In this document: one piece after another, positions 53,262 to 62,449 of the stretch
Numbering within the stretch: position 1 is the stretch's first letter
How the letters are laid out: each line of letters opens with the position of its first letter
Position numbers and translations under genes: made by a program
NCBI GenBank assembly: GCA_964247975.1
Contig: CAXTWH010000027.1
Coordinates: forward strand, 6,174 to 70,173
Length of the DNA: 64,000 nucleotides
Origin: KBS-96 sp964247975
GTDB lineage: Bacteria > Acidobacteriota > Terriglobia > Bryobacterales > Bryobacteraceae
Direction of reading: 5' to 3'
The notes under the pieces: generated by a model
What the model was told of the DNA's origin: nothing
Databases searched by the model: none
The model's input: the letters and a program-made list of their open reading frames with translations, nothing else

Positions 53262-53678
53262 ATGGCGACTCACCTGAACATTTCTGAATACATCGGCATC
53301 ACCCCGAAATCCGACTTTGATCTGGCTGAAATCGTTGAACAAGGCTTGTCCACTAATAGCCTGACCTTGTTGAAGCATAAGGGTTTAACCTTCACCGAAG
53401 TTTCCACCCTGATTGCTTCGCCGCGCACTTTGCAGCATCGTAAATCGAAAGGCGTTGACCGCCTCACCCACGATGAAGCCGACCGGGTTGTGCGCATTGC
53501 CCGTATCCTCTCTTTAGCAAGCCAGGTATTTGGAAGCAGGGAAAAAGCTCTCGGCTGGCTGCGTACGCCGGATGCTCGCTTTAATAACCGAACCGCCCTC
53601 AGCCTGCTGCAAACCGAATCCGGCGGCCGCCTGGTGGAAGAAATGCTCTGGCAGATTGATGAAGGCGTTTATGCATGA
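53262..53678 (+). CDS. Xre/MbcA/ParS-type antitoxin of a RES-Xre module
   Basis: 138 residues. The N-terminal half has an Xre-like fold with a short HTH (FTEVSTLIASPRTLQHRKSK). The C-terminal half is the DUF2384-type domain: LTHDEADRVVRIARILSLA, then FGSREKALGWLRTP and LLQTESGGRLVEEMLWQIDEG. It pairs with the RES toxin directly downstream, overlapping by ATGA. The TA module lies next to the tubulin/actin-like cluster, a typical site in accessory DNA. Confidence 0.88.
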   Translation: MATHLNISEYIGITPKSDFDLAEIVEQGLSTNSLTLLKHKGLTFTEVSTLIASPRTLQHRKSKGVDRLTHDEADRVVRIARILSLASQVFGSREKALGWLRTPDARFNNRTALSLLQTESGGRLVEEMLWQIDEGVYA

Positions 53679-54184
53679 GATCGGCATGGCGCATCAGCAA
53701 CCGCATTGAGCTGAATGGGCTGGGCGGCGAAAAAGCAGATGGACGCTGGCATACCGCAAGTCCCGGCAAGCGCATCGTTTACCTTTCCGAGCATCCCGCC
53801 GTCTGCCTCATTGAATTGCTCGTCAACTTGAAAGGCGATTCCCAATTTTTTCCTGATCATTATCAACTACTCAAAATCAAGGTCGCTGACAGCGTTTCGG
53901 AAGCCGTTCTCGATTCGGCGCTCTTAACAGAAAACTGGCGTGACGATCTGGACGAAACCCGCGCCCTGGGCAACGCTTGGTTAGCTAGCAACCAAACAGC
54001 ACTGCTGATTGTGCCGTCTGCTCCTGCTCCTGAATCCCAAAATTATCTTTTTAATCCCTTACACCCGAACGCTCAGAACGTAACTATCGAATGGCACAAA
54101 CAAATCGCCTATGATCGGCGCTTGTTTCAGTTCCAAGTTACTAACGCTCTTACCGGCCAGCATCCGTGCGGAAATTTACTCTAG
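53675..54184 (+). CDS. RES-domain toxin (NAD+-degrading family)
   Basis: 169 residues. RES motifs are present: GRWHTASPGKRIVYLSEHPAVCLIELL, with the conserved Arg, Tyr and Glu residues, and later LIVPSAP containing the Ser. Characterised members (such as MbcT) break down NAD+ and stop growth. The cognate antitoxin gene is directly upstream with ATGA overlap. Near-complete length for the family, so likely functional. Confidence 0.88.
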   Translation: MRSAWRISNRIELNGLGGEKADGRWHTASPGKRIVYLSEHPAVCLIELLVNLKGDSQFFPDHYQLLKIKVADSVSEAVLDSALLTENWRDDLDETRALGNAWLASNQTALLIVPSAPAPESQNYLFNPLHPNAQNVTIEWHKQIAYDRRLFQFQVTNALTGQHPCGNLL

Positions 54185-54228
54185 CGTATTGTACGCAATA
54201 TGAACCCTAGTGCCACAGCTCATTTTCC

Positions 54229-55215
54229 CTACTTGTTTCCACCCAAAATGCTACGCCACTCGTCAATCGCTTTGGGAAGAAAGTCGTTGATTGTCTCGCC
54301 CCGGGCGAATGATCCCCGGAGTACGGGGCGAATAATGGCCGCCACCATATAGAACTGCACGTAGCTGTCGGAGGCTGGCGTCTTTGTGATGAGATAGTGC
54401 GCAAGTTGCTCGGCGAGTAAATCGCGCCGTTCCATATCGTCCGTCATGCCGGGAGCGAGAGCATAGGCAATGCCTTCGTTCAGCGACTGCCAGTTCATTC
54501 CGGCCGATTCGGCTGCCACTTTGATTTGTTCAACTCGTGGAGCTAGGAGTGAGTGCATGGATTCGTGCAAGAGAAATCCCATCGGATCGGCTGATGGCAC
54601 TTCGATCACCAGCCGCCCCCCGTTCGCCTCGCCGCCGCCGTTCTTCTCCTCCGCATTGGCAACGAGGAAAACAGGCACTTTGACAGTTCCCGCCGATCCC
54701 GCAAATCGGCGAAGCTGGGCAACAAAGCCTGTGAGTCGGGAGGGTGCCTTCTCCAGTTGCTCCTGAAAGACCGCGATCTCTCGGTGCCGCTGCTCCATCA
54801 GTCCTGCGAGCTTTGGGGCGAAGTGCAAGAGGATTTCTTTTTCTGTGATGGCCTCATGCGCCGTAAGCTGTTGAGAGGCGATTGCGTTGGTTGTAGCATT
54901 GTCGATCGAGTCGTCTACCAAAAAGGACTGCTCAAACCCATGACCCCACCCGCGTGCGCGCCGAAGATCCGCGTGTTTTCGTAACAGCTCCCGATCTTCT
55001 GAATCCAAGTGGAGCGACTGAGCCGACCACCGAACGTACTGCTTGTGCGCGTACTGGTCCCACTCGGCAAGCTGATCGACGATGTGAAACACCTGTGCTG
55101 TCGGTGAATCGGAAACGGAAAGGAGTAAGCCTCCGAGGTCCACGGGAACAGTGTCAGCCAGTGCTGTAAAGGCGAAGATAAAGATGAGCAGAATAAGGCT
55201 TAGCCTTGTTTTCAT
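54229..55215 (-). CDS. Secreted HExxH putative metalloprotease
   Basis: 328 residues. Signal peptide KTRLSLILLIFIFAFTALA, so exported. LLHESMHSLLAP gives the zinc motif HExxH at 217-221, and NEGIAYAL holds a glutamate at 247, placed as the third ligand of gluzincin-type enzymes (the exact family is not clear). The part before (60-190) is helical and charged. No close family recognised. It lies alone between the RES toxin gene and the glycosyltransferase region, convergent to the former. Confidence 0.7.
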   Translation of the reverse strand: MKTRLSLILLIFIFAFTALADTVPVDLGGLLLSVSDSPTAQVFHIVDQLAEWDQYAHKQYVRWSAQSLHLDSEDRELLRKHADLRRARGWGHGFEQSFLVDDSIDNATTNAIASQQLTAHEAITEKEILLHFAPKLAGLMEQRHREIAVFQEQLEKAPSRLTGFVAQLRRFAGSAGTVKVPVFLVANAEEKNGGGEANGGRLVIEVPSADPMGFLLHESMHSLLAPRVEQIKVAAESAGMNWQSLNEGIAYALAPGMTDDMERRDLLAEQLAHYLITKTPASDSYVQFYMVAAIIRPVLRGSFARGETINDFLPKAIDEWRSILGGNK

Positions 55216-55223
55216 TTGAACCC

Positions 55224-55961
55224 TCAGTGCGAAGGATAAAACACCATTTCCGGTTTCGCGCTAACCGGAAGATTTTCAGGAGATCCGCAAATTCCCTTTA
55301 TCTCAATCGTGGAACCAACCGCACCTTCACTGGCCGGATCAAAGCGAATCAAATTTCCTGCCTCGCTTTGCCAATAAGGATTCGCGGCGACATTGATGTA
55401 AATATCCAGCCATTGGTTTGCGGCCGGAACATAACCGGGAATGCCGCGCCCATCGATCTGGCGTCCGAAAAAGAAATCGACTCTGTCCGCTAACGAAAAT
55501 TTAGCGCGAACCATAATCGTCTTGATTGAAGATAAATTTTTCGCTGACGAGAACGTGAGTTGAGGATCACCCGTCTTCGTGCGCACCCGAAGAGCCGATT
55601 CCTCTAACTGCGTTTCCGCTCCCACCACAGCCGCAAGCTGCCGGCCCGGCAGCCAAAGTGTTTCTAACGGAAGAGTGGGCGCGGATAAATTCTGCGAGTC
55701 GGCTGGCCCTTGTCCTTCCTGAAAAGTGAGTTTTTCCCAAGTGATCGGAATAGAAGTTTGAAACTGATCCGGCTCATCGCTGGAAAAGCGAACTGCAACG
55801 ACGCGTTTTTTTAAACCGGGACTCGACTGTCCCAGATACTCACCTAACTCCGATAAGCCTTGCGGAACGGTGCTGATCAACGCTCCTTCCGTGAGATTCG
55901 GCCATGTCACCCGGCCGCGAACCAAACGGGGAAGCCAACTTAATTTGTTCATTGGAAGCAC
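55224..55961 (-). CDS. Hypothetical protein downstream of the large glycosyltransferase
   Basis: 245 residues from GTG, or 242 from the ATG at 55950-55952. No signal peptide or transmembrane helix. The sequence is beta-rich with charged loops (KTIMVRAKFSLADRVDFFFG, QWLDIYINVAANPYWQSEAG). It may be a carbohydrate-binding or structural beta-sandwich protein, as the final 100 residues suggest. It follows the glycosyltransferase gene by 28 bases and is probably co-transcribed, so a role in surface polysaccharide is possible. Confidence 0.65.
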   Translation of the reverse strand: MLPMNKLSWLPRLVRGRVTWPNLTEGALISTVPQGLSELGEYLGQSSPGLKKRVVAVRFSSDEPDQFQTSIPITWEKLTFQEGQGPADSQNLSAPTLPLETLWLPGRQLAAVVGAETQLEESALRVRTKTGDPQLTFSSAKNLSSIKTIMVRAKFSLADRVDFFFGRQIDGRGIPGYVPAANQWLDIYINVAANPYWQSEAGNLIRFDPASEGAVGSTIEIKGICGSPENLPVSAKPEMVFYPSH

Positions 55962-55989
55962 GTCTGGTTCTGCCGCGTGTTCCTGTTGT

Positions 55990-58900
55990 TCATGAATTTC
56001 TAATCACCACTCGCACTGTTGATAACACCTGCTCCGGCGAAGACGGGTTGCCTTCCGAAGCATCCTGTAAATAAAACATGGTTCCCGTTTCCACCCACGG
56101 ACCGGTGCTTTTTTCCCCGGACGATCCGCTTTCTGCAAACAGCGGACCCATCGGGGAGCCGACTCGCACCTGTACCCTCGTCGCGCCCGGAACGGTCCAG
56201 TGCAGCGTTGTTTGGCCTAAACCATAGCTGACGGCCCGCGCCGGATTGGGGGAAGCCGAAAACTTAATTTTACCGAAGCGGCTGTACTTTCTCACCGCCG
56301 GAGTTTCCGGTATTTCTTCGGCGCTGAAGTTTTTCTCAGTTCGAGAAGATCGGTTCTCCGTTTTTGTTTGGTTCTCTCTAACCGGTATCCTTTTAGCAAC
56401 TGCGAAAAGATGGTCATAGTTCACGCTGTAATCATCCAAGCGCCGCGATAAGTTCGGATTGTAGAAAGGATCATTCGCGACCACTGCTTGCCAATGCTCC
56501 TTCATGTAATCAATTTCCGGCAGGTGCGCTACTGATTTCTTCGAAAAGCTCTCGTAATGGTACAACCGCGCAAAAGGCGTGTACACAATCCGATAGCCTT
56601 TTTCCACCATCTTCAAGCAAAGATCAACATCCTGAAAACAAGTAGGAAGATTCACTTCATCAAACCTGCCTACTTCGTCAAACACGTCCCTTCGAGTCAG
56701 CAGGCAGGCTCCGGTCACAGCCGAGCAGTTGCGGATCACATGGGAAAAATCAAAATAATAAGGCTGGTCTGGAAACCCGCGAAACGGATGGCCCGCCACG
56801 CCGAATAATCCGGTCACTACGCCCGCATGTTGAATGGTGTTATTTGGAAACAACAGCAGCGGCCCCACCGCGCCCACTTCCTGCCGTTGCGCATGTTCCA
56901 GCATCACCTCAATCCAGTCCGGCGTAATAATGGACGTATCATCATTCAGAAAAAGCAGCAGCGGCGAATCGGTTGCCGCCGCCGCCCGGTTGCACAGCGT
57001 CGAAAAATTAAACGGCAAGTCCCGGCAATCCAGCAGATCGATTCTGCGGTCGCCGCCTTGGAATTTTTCCACTTGCTGCTGCACGCTGTTATTGCGGGCG
57101 TTATCCACCACCACAACCCGATAGCTTGGATAAGCGCTAGCCGTCAGCAGGCTTTCAATCGCTGCCGCCAACGTTTTGCTGCCGCCGCTTGGGATCGCAA
57201 TGGTCACTTCGGGTTTGCTGCTTATGTTGTACTTCACCCGGTAGCGGCCCGGCCCTGTTTCCAGCACTTGCGCATCCACTGATTTTCGTTGCAGATGCTG
57301 CTCAATCGCCCGCCGCCCGGCATCGGAAGCAGTCGGCTTCTGGCTGACTCCGCTGGCGGTTGACTGCGGATGAATGCGCCAATGATACAGAATCATGGGC
57401 AGACGCTGAATCTTATTCGTGCGCTCCGCTAAACGAAGAATCAGGTCGTAATCCTGGCTGCCGTCAAAGCCTAGCCGCAATCCGCCTATCTCCTGGAGCA
57501 GCGACCGCCGGCACACCAGGAAATGGCAAACATAATTCATCGAAAGCAGCAGGTCCGGTGACCAGTCCGGCTTAAATAAGCCGTCTTTGTAATTCCCCTT
57601 TTCATCAATTTTGTCTTCATCGGAATAAAACACGTCTACCGAAGCGTTCTCGTTCAAAGCCTCCACCACGCGGAACAGCGCTTCCGGAGAAATTTCATCA
57701 TCGTGATCGAGCAGCGCCACATACTCGCCGCTGCACAATTCAAAACCGGCATTAGTAGCCCCGGCAATACCGAGGTTAGAGGGTAGCGTGCGTACCCGGA
57801 TGCGCCGGTCTTCTCGCGCAAACGATTCCAACAGTTCCGTTAATTCAATTTGCTTTGAACAATCATCCACCAGAATCAGTTCCCAGTGCGGGTACACCTG
57901 TTCTTGCACCGATTGCACGCAGCGCCGCAGATAATCTTCCGGTGTGCGATATACCGGCGTCACAATGCTGATGGTGGGAGTGTAGGAAAACTTCGCGGCT
58001 GCTTCGTGCAGCGCCAGTATCTGGTCATGGCTGTGCTGGCTGATCTTGGCCCAAAGTCCGTATTCAGTCTGCTCGTCAATATTTACTGAAAACTCAAGCT
58101 TCGCTGAATTCCCGTTCTCGGACACGGCGATCAAGCGGATTTTATGAGTTCCCGGCTGCAAACTTGTGGTCGGAGAAATCCAGAGAAAACCGGAATGCGT
58201 CGATTTGGTGAAGTCGTCATACAACGACCCGATGTCTTCACGCATCAAGCCGTGCGTGGCGTACTGCGGCCCTTTGCCGTCCACCCAAACTTCCAGATGT
58301 TTGATGCCGCTCTGCGCTACTGCCCAACCGGAAACCCGCAGCACTGAACCGCGTAAAATAAGCGTTTCCGGCGCGGGTTCTTCCAGCTTTAAACGCACAA
58401 AATCTCCCGGACGATTGGAGATCGCTTGCCGCTCCAGTTCCGATGCGGCTAGAATCTGTATCCTGCGTTTAATTTCCACATACTGGCCGGTTTCGGAACG
58501 GATCGTTAAACAGAACGGGTACTCGCCGGGTGTAAGAGTGGAAACATCAATGCGCTGAGAAAATCCTGCCTGTCCGGCATATTCTACGTCTGAAAATGTG
58601 TTGGCCAGATCGGTTCGCGTTTTGCCGTGGGGAACATTGATTGCAGGCAGGTCTCCTAATTGTGCCGTGATGACCGGCTCACCGGGCGGAACCAGAACCC
58701 ACCCTCGCACAAACAATTCTCCCGACACAAATGCCTGCCCGTCCATCGGCTCATCAAGATCCAGCAGCCAATCCGTTTGCTCCTGCCGGGATCCTCTTCT
58801 GCTCGGCGCGCCATTGCTTCCCGCAACCAAACTGGACAACGCGGCTTTCGCTTCCGAGTAACCGTTTCTGCCTTCCAGTGCCTCGCCGAGCAGCATCTGC

Positions 58901-59088
58901 AGCTTGTGGAGCTTGCTTTGCGCTACATGCACTTCCGCTTTGATCGCCTGCAGATTCTTAAAACTGTCATCCTGAACAGCAAACTGCAAGTCTTGCAATT
59001 GTTTGCCGATTGTTCTCAGTTGCAGTTCCAACTGTTTGCCATCGTCATCGTAGCCAGCACTTGCTATGGCAGGCGTTTGTTCCTTCAA
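55990..59088 (-). CDS. Large protein with two family 2 glycosyltransferase domains
   Basis: 1032 residues. An N-terminal coiled coil (LQLRTIGKQLQDLQFAVQDD in part, LHKLQMLLGEALEG) is followed by two beta-rich Ig-like segments (about 110-210 and 230-335). The first GT2 domain (about 370-620) shows SIVTPVYRTPEDYLRRCVQS, LILVDDCS, DHDDEISPEAL and the YSDEDKID metal site. The second (about 635-900) shows VVVVDNARNNSVQQQV, LLFLNDDTSIITPDW and CFQDVDLCLKMVEKGY. It resembles the multi-domain transferases of O-antigen and rhamnan synthesis. No transmembrane helix. It is divergent to the coiled-coil methyltransferase-like gene. Confidence 0.9.
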   Translation of the reverse strand: MKEQTPAIASAGYDDDGKQLELQLRTIGKQLQDLQFAVQDDSFKNLQAIKAEVHVAQSKLHKLQMLLGEALEGRNGYSEAKAALSSLVAGSNGAPSRRGSRQEQTDWLLDLDEPMDGQAFVSGELFVRGWVLVPPGEPVITAQLGDLPAINVPHGKTRTDLANTFSDVEYAGQAGFSQRIDVSTLTPGEYPFCLTIRSETGQYVEIKRRIQILAASELERQAISNRPGDFVRLKLEEPAPETLILRGSVLRVSGWAVAQSGIKHLEVWVDGKGPQYATHGLMREDIGSLYDDFTKSTHSGFLWISPTTSLQPGTHKIRLIAVSENGNSAKLEFSVNIDEQTEYGLWAKISQHSHDQILALHEAAAKFSYTPTISIVTPVYRTPEDYLRRCVQSVQEQVYPHWELILVDDCSKQIELTELLESFAREDRRIRVRTLPSNLGIAGATNAGFELCSGEYVALLDHDDEISPEALFRVVEALNENASVDVFYSDEDKIDEKGNYKDGLFKPDWSPDLLLSMNYVCHFLVCRRSLLQEIGGLRLGFDGSQDYDLILRLAERTNKIQRLPMILYHWRIHPQSTASGVSQKPTASDAGRRAIEQHLQRKSVDAQVLETGPGRYRVKYNISSKPEVTIAIPSGGSKTLAAAIESLLTASAYPSYRVVVVDNARNNSVQQQVEKFQGGDRRIDLLDCRDLPFNFSTLCNRAAAATDSPLLLFLNDDTSIITPDWIEVMLEHAQRQEVGAVGPLLLFPNNTIQHAGVVTGLFGVAGHPFRGFPDQPYYFDFSHVIRNCSAVTGACLLTRRDVFDEVGRFDEVNLPTCFQDVDLCLKMVEKGYRIVYTPFARLYHYESFSKKSVAHLPEIDYMKEHWQAVVANDPFYNPNLSRRLDDYSVNYDHLFAVAKRIPVRENQTKTENRSSRTEKNFSAEEIPETPAVRKYSRFGKIKFSASPNPARAVSYGLGQTTLHWTVPGATRVQVRVGSPMGPLFAESGSSGEKSTGPWVETGTMFYLQDASEGNPSSPEQVLSTVRVVIRNS

Positions 59089-59308
59089 GCCGTTTCCTTT
59101 CCATCCTCAATCTGAACTGGCAGAACGTTACTGTCAAAACAGAGAACTTTCACGGGTGTTCAATGCAGATTATAAAACGGCCCTGCTGCTTGCAAACAAT
59201 CATGGTTCAAAACGTTGTTCTGTTCGCACGCTCTTTCGCAACAGCGGATTGCGTCAGCGCATCTGCTAATTTTGTCTAAGTTCCATTTTGTGCTGTACTT
59301 ATTGATTC

Positions 59309-60901
59309 ATGGCGACTCCTTCTCTCCGATTCGTGTCTAAAATTTTTCATCCCAAACGGTATCAATCCGCCCAGGCTGGCAACTGGTCCGGGCATCTGCC
59401 GTTTGCGCGGGATCTGGTCGCTGCCGTTTGTCCCTCCTTATTTGTGGAATTGGGAACTCGCAATGGTGAATCTTACTTCGGATTCTGCCAGGCCCTGTCG
59501 GAAAACGGCATTGCCTGTAAAGCCTACGCCATCATCAACCAGGCGGAAAAATCCCATTCGGAATCTCGGAATCGTGCTGTTTATGATGAATTGACTGCTT
59601 ATAATCAGGCGAATTATAGCGGCTTTTCTTACCTTTTAAATTCATCCTTCGATGAAGCATTAACTCAGTTTTCCGACAACTCCATCAACATCCTTCACCT
59701 CGCCGGCCATTCTTCTTTAGAAGCCGCCTCGCGCCACTTCCACGCTTGGCTGCCCAAAGTGAAACCGGGCGGCCTCATTCTCCTGCACGGCACTGCTTTC
59801 CGGCATAACAGCGCGGCACTATGGAAGCTTTGGGAAACACTGAAAACTGAAGGAGAAACTTTTGAATTTCATCACAATGGCGGCTTAGGTGTTTTCCTCA
59901 AACCGGGAAGCTATCCCGCCGGTTCTGATCTGCTGAAAGCCATGTTCAACAGCAGCCATGCGGAAGAAGAACAACTGCGTCGATCTTACTTTCTGCTGGC
60001 CCTGGAACTGGAATGGAATCATCGGAACGCTGCTCCCCAACCGGACTCGGATGCTGAAACAAGTCTGCGGGTTTATCTGCATTCGCCAACAGCTTTACTA
60101 CCCGAAGAAGTTTCTACCGCAAAAGTGAAAACCGGTGAATGGCAGAAGATAACTGTGGAACTACTGGGCGATTTCGGCAGCAACGCTTCCTATATCAATC
60201 TAGCGAATCGCCCTGCCCTGGTGGATGTGTGGTCAATCACGCTGCGCGCGGTTCATGACCAGCAGGTTTTGTGGTCAGCCGATGCAGCCGGTGTCTGTGC
60301 CCTCGAAACAAGCGGAACTTTACAGCAGATTAAAAGCGAGCCGGAACAGAATCACTGCCGGTTCTTCAATTACGGTGCTGACCCGCGATTGCGCTTTCCT
60401 CATTTAAACTCCGAACAATTCAATCAACCGCTGCTGCTGGAAATCTGGCTGCGCGTGCAAACCAACTTGCAAGACCTGCTATCTTTCGTCCAGCAACACC
60501 CGGAAGTTGTACCGCACAACGCCTCGAACGGATTGACGCAACCAGCCATTTCCGGCCCCAACGGAACCGCTGCCCCTTCAGCCGCCCCGCTTGAAGCGCA
60601 ACTGGAACTGCTGCGCGCCGAGCGCGATCAGTTATTGAAAGAAGCCAACCAGAAACAAACTCATCTTTATCTGTTGAAAGCTTCGCAGAAATCCATGAAG
60701 GACACCGAAGCGGAACTGGCGGATTTGAAAGGCAAGTTCGCCAGATTGGAAAAGCAATACGAGGCGCTTGAAGAATCTCATCAACAATTGACGGACGAGT
60801 ATAACGGCCTCGAAGAAACTTTCAACAACGTTGTACAGTCCCGCTCCTGGCGTTTAACCTCCATGCTGCGCGGAGCCGCGCGGCCGTTCAAAGAGCGTTA
60901 A
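59309..60901 (+). CDS. Class I methyltransferase-like protein with C-terminal coiled coil
   Basis: 530 residues. Residues about 45-180 resemble a SAM methyltransferase of the Methyltransf_24 type: LFVELGTRNGESYFGFCQAL (motif I), NSINILHLAGHSSLEAASRHF (acidic region) and WLPKVKPGGLILLHG. A beta-rich middle (245-400) follows. The C-terminal 90 residues are a coiled coil (AQLELLRAERDQLLKEANQKQ in part, LEKQYEALEESHQQLTDEYN). Coiled coils of this sort occur in O-antigen chain-terminating enzymes such as WbdD, which bind membrane-bound transferases. Divergent from the large glycosyltransferase, which also has a coiled coil, so the two may act together. Confidence 0.75.
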   Translation: MATPSLRFVSKIFHPKRYQSAQAGNWSGHLPFARDLVAAVCPSLFVELGTRNGESYFGFCQALSENGIACKAYAIINQAEKSHSESRNRAVYDELTAYNQANYSGFSYLLNSSFDEALTQFSDNSINILHLAGHSSLEAASRHFHAWLPKVKPGGLILLHGTAFRHNSAALWKLWETLKTEGETFEFHHNGGLGVFLKPGSYPAGSDLLKAMFNSSHAEEEQLRRSYFLLALELEWNHRNAAPQPDSDAETSLRVYLHSPTALLPEEVSTAKVKTGEWQKITVELLGDFGSNASYINLANRPALVDVWSITLRAVHDQQVLWSADAAGVCALETSGTLQQIKSEPEQNHCRFFNYGADPRLRFPHLNSEQFNQPLLLEIWLRVQTNLQDLLSFVQQHPEVVPHNASNGLTQPAISGPNGTAAPSAAPLEAQLELLRAERDQLLKEANQKQTHLYLLKASQKSMKDTEAELADLKGKFARLEKQYEALEESHQQLTDEYNGLEETFNNVVQSRSWRLTSMLRGAARPFKER

Positions 60902-61107
60902 ATTTTTGGGCGAGGCGTTAATTCAATGAATAAGACTCCTGCCTTCCCCCCAAAGTCTTTGAGTAAGTCCGTTATAGTTCCGTGAGAACAAGCGGGCGTT
61001 CTCAATATTCAAAGCAACAAAACTAAATAGATTTAAAGGTGTGGTCAGACATCAAGTTTAAAACAACATGAATTTGCGTAGCACAGAAACAGCCTTGAAC
61101 GCAGCTC

Positions 61108-62124
61108 CTATTTTGAGCTGGCTGATAATAGTTGCTTCTGCATGACGTATTTGCTTATATCGACTGTCTCACCGGCTTTGATGCACTCGAAAATTTCGCG
61201 CATGTCATTAGGCGTGTTGTTTTTGCTTAGAAAACGGAACGCTGAAGTGCCGACATATTCGCGGGATAGCTCAAAAGCCAGCCACTCGCGACCTTCGACT
61301 TCGGCGACCTGCCCGGTCGTGTTGGAGCCGGCGAAGATGTCCAGCACAACATCGCCTGGCGTCGTTAACATGCGAATGAAGAACTCCGGCAGCTTGGCAG
61401 GAAAGCGCGCCGGATGCTGCTTTTCGGATAGGATTTTGCAGCCGTCCAGATATTGCCCGTTCGATTCGGTGTTCGGAATTTGCAGCAGGTTCGACGGAAT
61501 AGCCCCGCCATTGTCTTTGCCGAAACCGACCCCGATGTCATGACCGGACGGCCGTAGCTTGGGAGTATAAAAAGCAGTCGGATTTTCGAGCAGCTTCTTC
61601 ATCCGGTCGCTATAGGGCGCAAGCACCTTTGAAATATCGGCCTTCGGCCATTCGCTTTTGCTGAACCACCAGACAGTATTAACGGCATCCTTGGCCCGTA
61701 GCTTGCGCTTGTTCACCCATTCAATTGGGCTTGGCAACTTCGAAGGATTGAACCAGTAGAAATCTTCCGCGAGGAAAAAGCCGATGTCGTCGCAGAATTT
61801 GATGAGGACGCGGAAGTTATAAAGGCTTCGTGTAGGGACGCCCTTTTCATATGCGCCGCCCAGATCGAGTACAAAACTCCCGTCGCTTTTGAGAACGCGG
61901 TGAACCTGCTTGGCAAATTGCGTTAGCCAGTCGATATACTCGGCCTGCTCTTTATTGCCGTAGGCTTTTTGCCGTTGCAAGGCGAAGGGCGGCGAGGTCA
62001 TCACCAGGTTGATGCTTTCACCCGGCAAGCCAGTTAACAGCTCCAACGAGTTTCCGCAATAGGCTGCGCCGTGCGACGTAAAATAGGCGGGAGCCACTGG
62101 TAGGATGGTGAATTTGTGTCGCAT
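61108..62124 (-). CDS. PvuII-type DNA (cytosine-N4) methyltransferase
   Basis: 338 residues. Catalytic motif TSPPF (N4-cytosine type) at the N-terminal end and the SAM motif FAGSNTTG at the C-terminal end, the beta-class order. Long stretches, such as FWFNPSKLPSPIEWVNKRK-like residues (actual FYWFNPSKLPSPIEWVNKR), RPSGHDIG and NGQYL, agree with my recollection of M.PvuII. Predicted to modify the inner cytosine of CAGCTG. ATG at 62122-62124 with GAGG upstream. Divergent from the controller and endonuclease genes. Confidence 0.92.
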   Translation of the reverse strand: MRHKFTILPVAPAYFTSHGAAYCGNSLELLTGLPGESINLVMTSPPFALQRQKAYGNKEQAEYIDWLTQFAKQVHRVLKSDGSFVLDLGGAYEKGVPTRSLYNFRVLIKFCDDIGFFLAEDFYWFNPSKLPSPIEWVNKRKLRAKDAVNTVWWFSKSEWPKADISKVLAPYSDRMKKLLENPTAFYTPKLRPSGHDIGVGFGKDNGGAIPSNLLQIPNTESNGQYLDGCKILSEKQHPARFPAKLPEFFIRMLTTPGDVVLDIFAGSNTTGQVAEVEGREWLAFELSREYVGTSAFRFLSKNNTPNDMREIFECIKAGETVDISKYVMQKQLLSASSK

Positions 62125-62163
62125 AGAGCCTCTTTAAATTTAATGCATTTGCCAGAATAAAGC

Positions 62164-62189
62164 TACCTAAAGGCTGTAGACCTAAAGTC
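62164..62189 (+). promoter_or_regulatory. C-boxes of the restriction-modification system
   Basis: Two 11-base boxes, TACCTAAAGGC (62164-62174) and GACCTAAAGTC (62179-62189), with a 4-base spacer TGTA. This equals the two-operator layout I know for C proteins such as C.Esp1396I (11-mers with a 4-base gap). The boxes lie between the methyltransferase and controller genes, so C-protein binding would regulate both. Confidence 0.72.
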
Positions 62190-62212
62190 ATCACGTGGTT
62201 AAGCCTCAATAT

Positions 62213-62449
62213 GTGGCACGTCAAAGGACCATACCAGAGCCGCGCAACACGTTAGCGCAAAATCTTCGGCGGTTAAGAGCCGAGCGCGGAATTTCGCAGG
62301 AAAAACTAGCTGATCTTGCCGGCCTGCACCGGACCTATGTTGGCTCTGTCGAACGCTGCGAGCGCAACGTCTCCATCGACAATATCGGCAAGATCGCTAA
62401 AGCCTTCGGCGTTTCTCCCAGCCTTTTGCTGAAGGATGTGCCCGAATGA
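62213..62449 (+). CDS. Controller (C) protein, Xre-type
   Basis: 78 residues (84 if the GTG at 62195 is used). HTH of C-protein type: NLRRLRAERGISQEKLADLAG, then HRTYVGSVERCERNVSIDNIGKI. Length and motif fit C.PvuII-like regulators of restriction genes. The GTG at 62213 is preferred because the C-boxes end only 5 bases before the upstream GTG, and C genes often have leaderless transcripts. No Shine-Dalgarno is seen at either. ATGA overlap with the endonuclease gene. Confidence 0.88.
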   Translation: MARQRTIPEPRNTLAQNLRRLRAERGISQEKLADLAGLHRTYVGSVERCERNVSIDNIGKIAKAFGVSPSLLLKDVPE

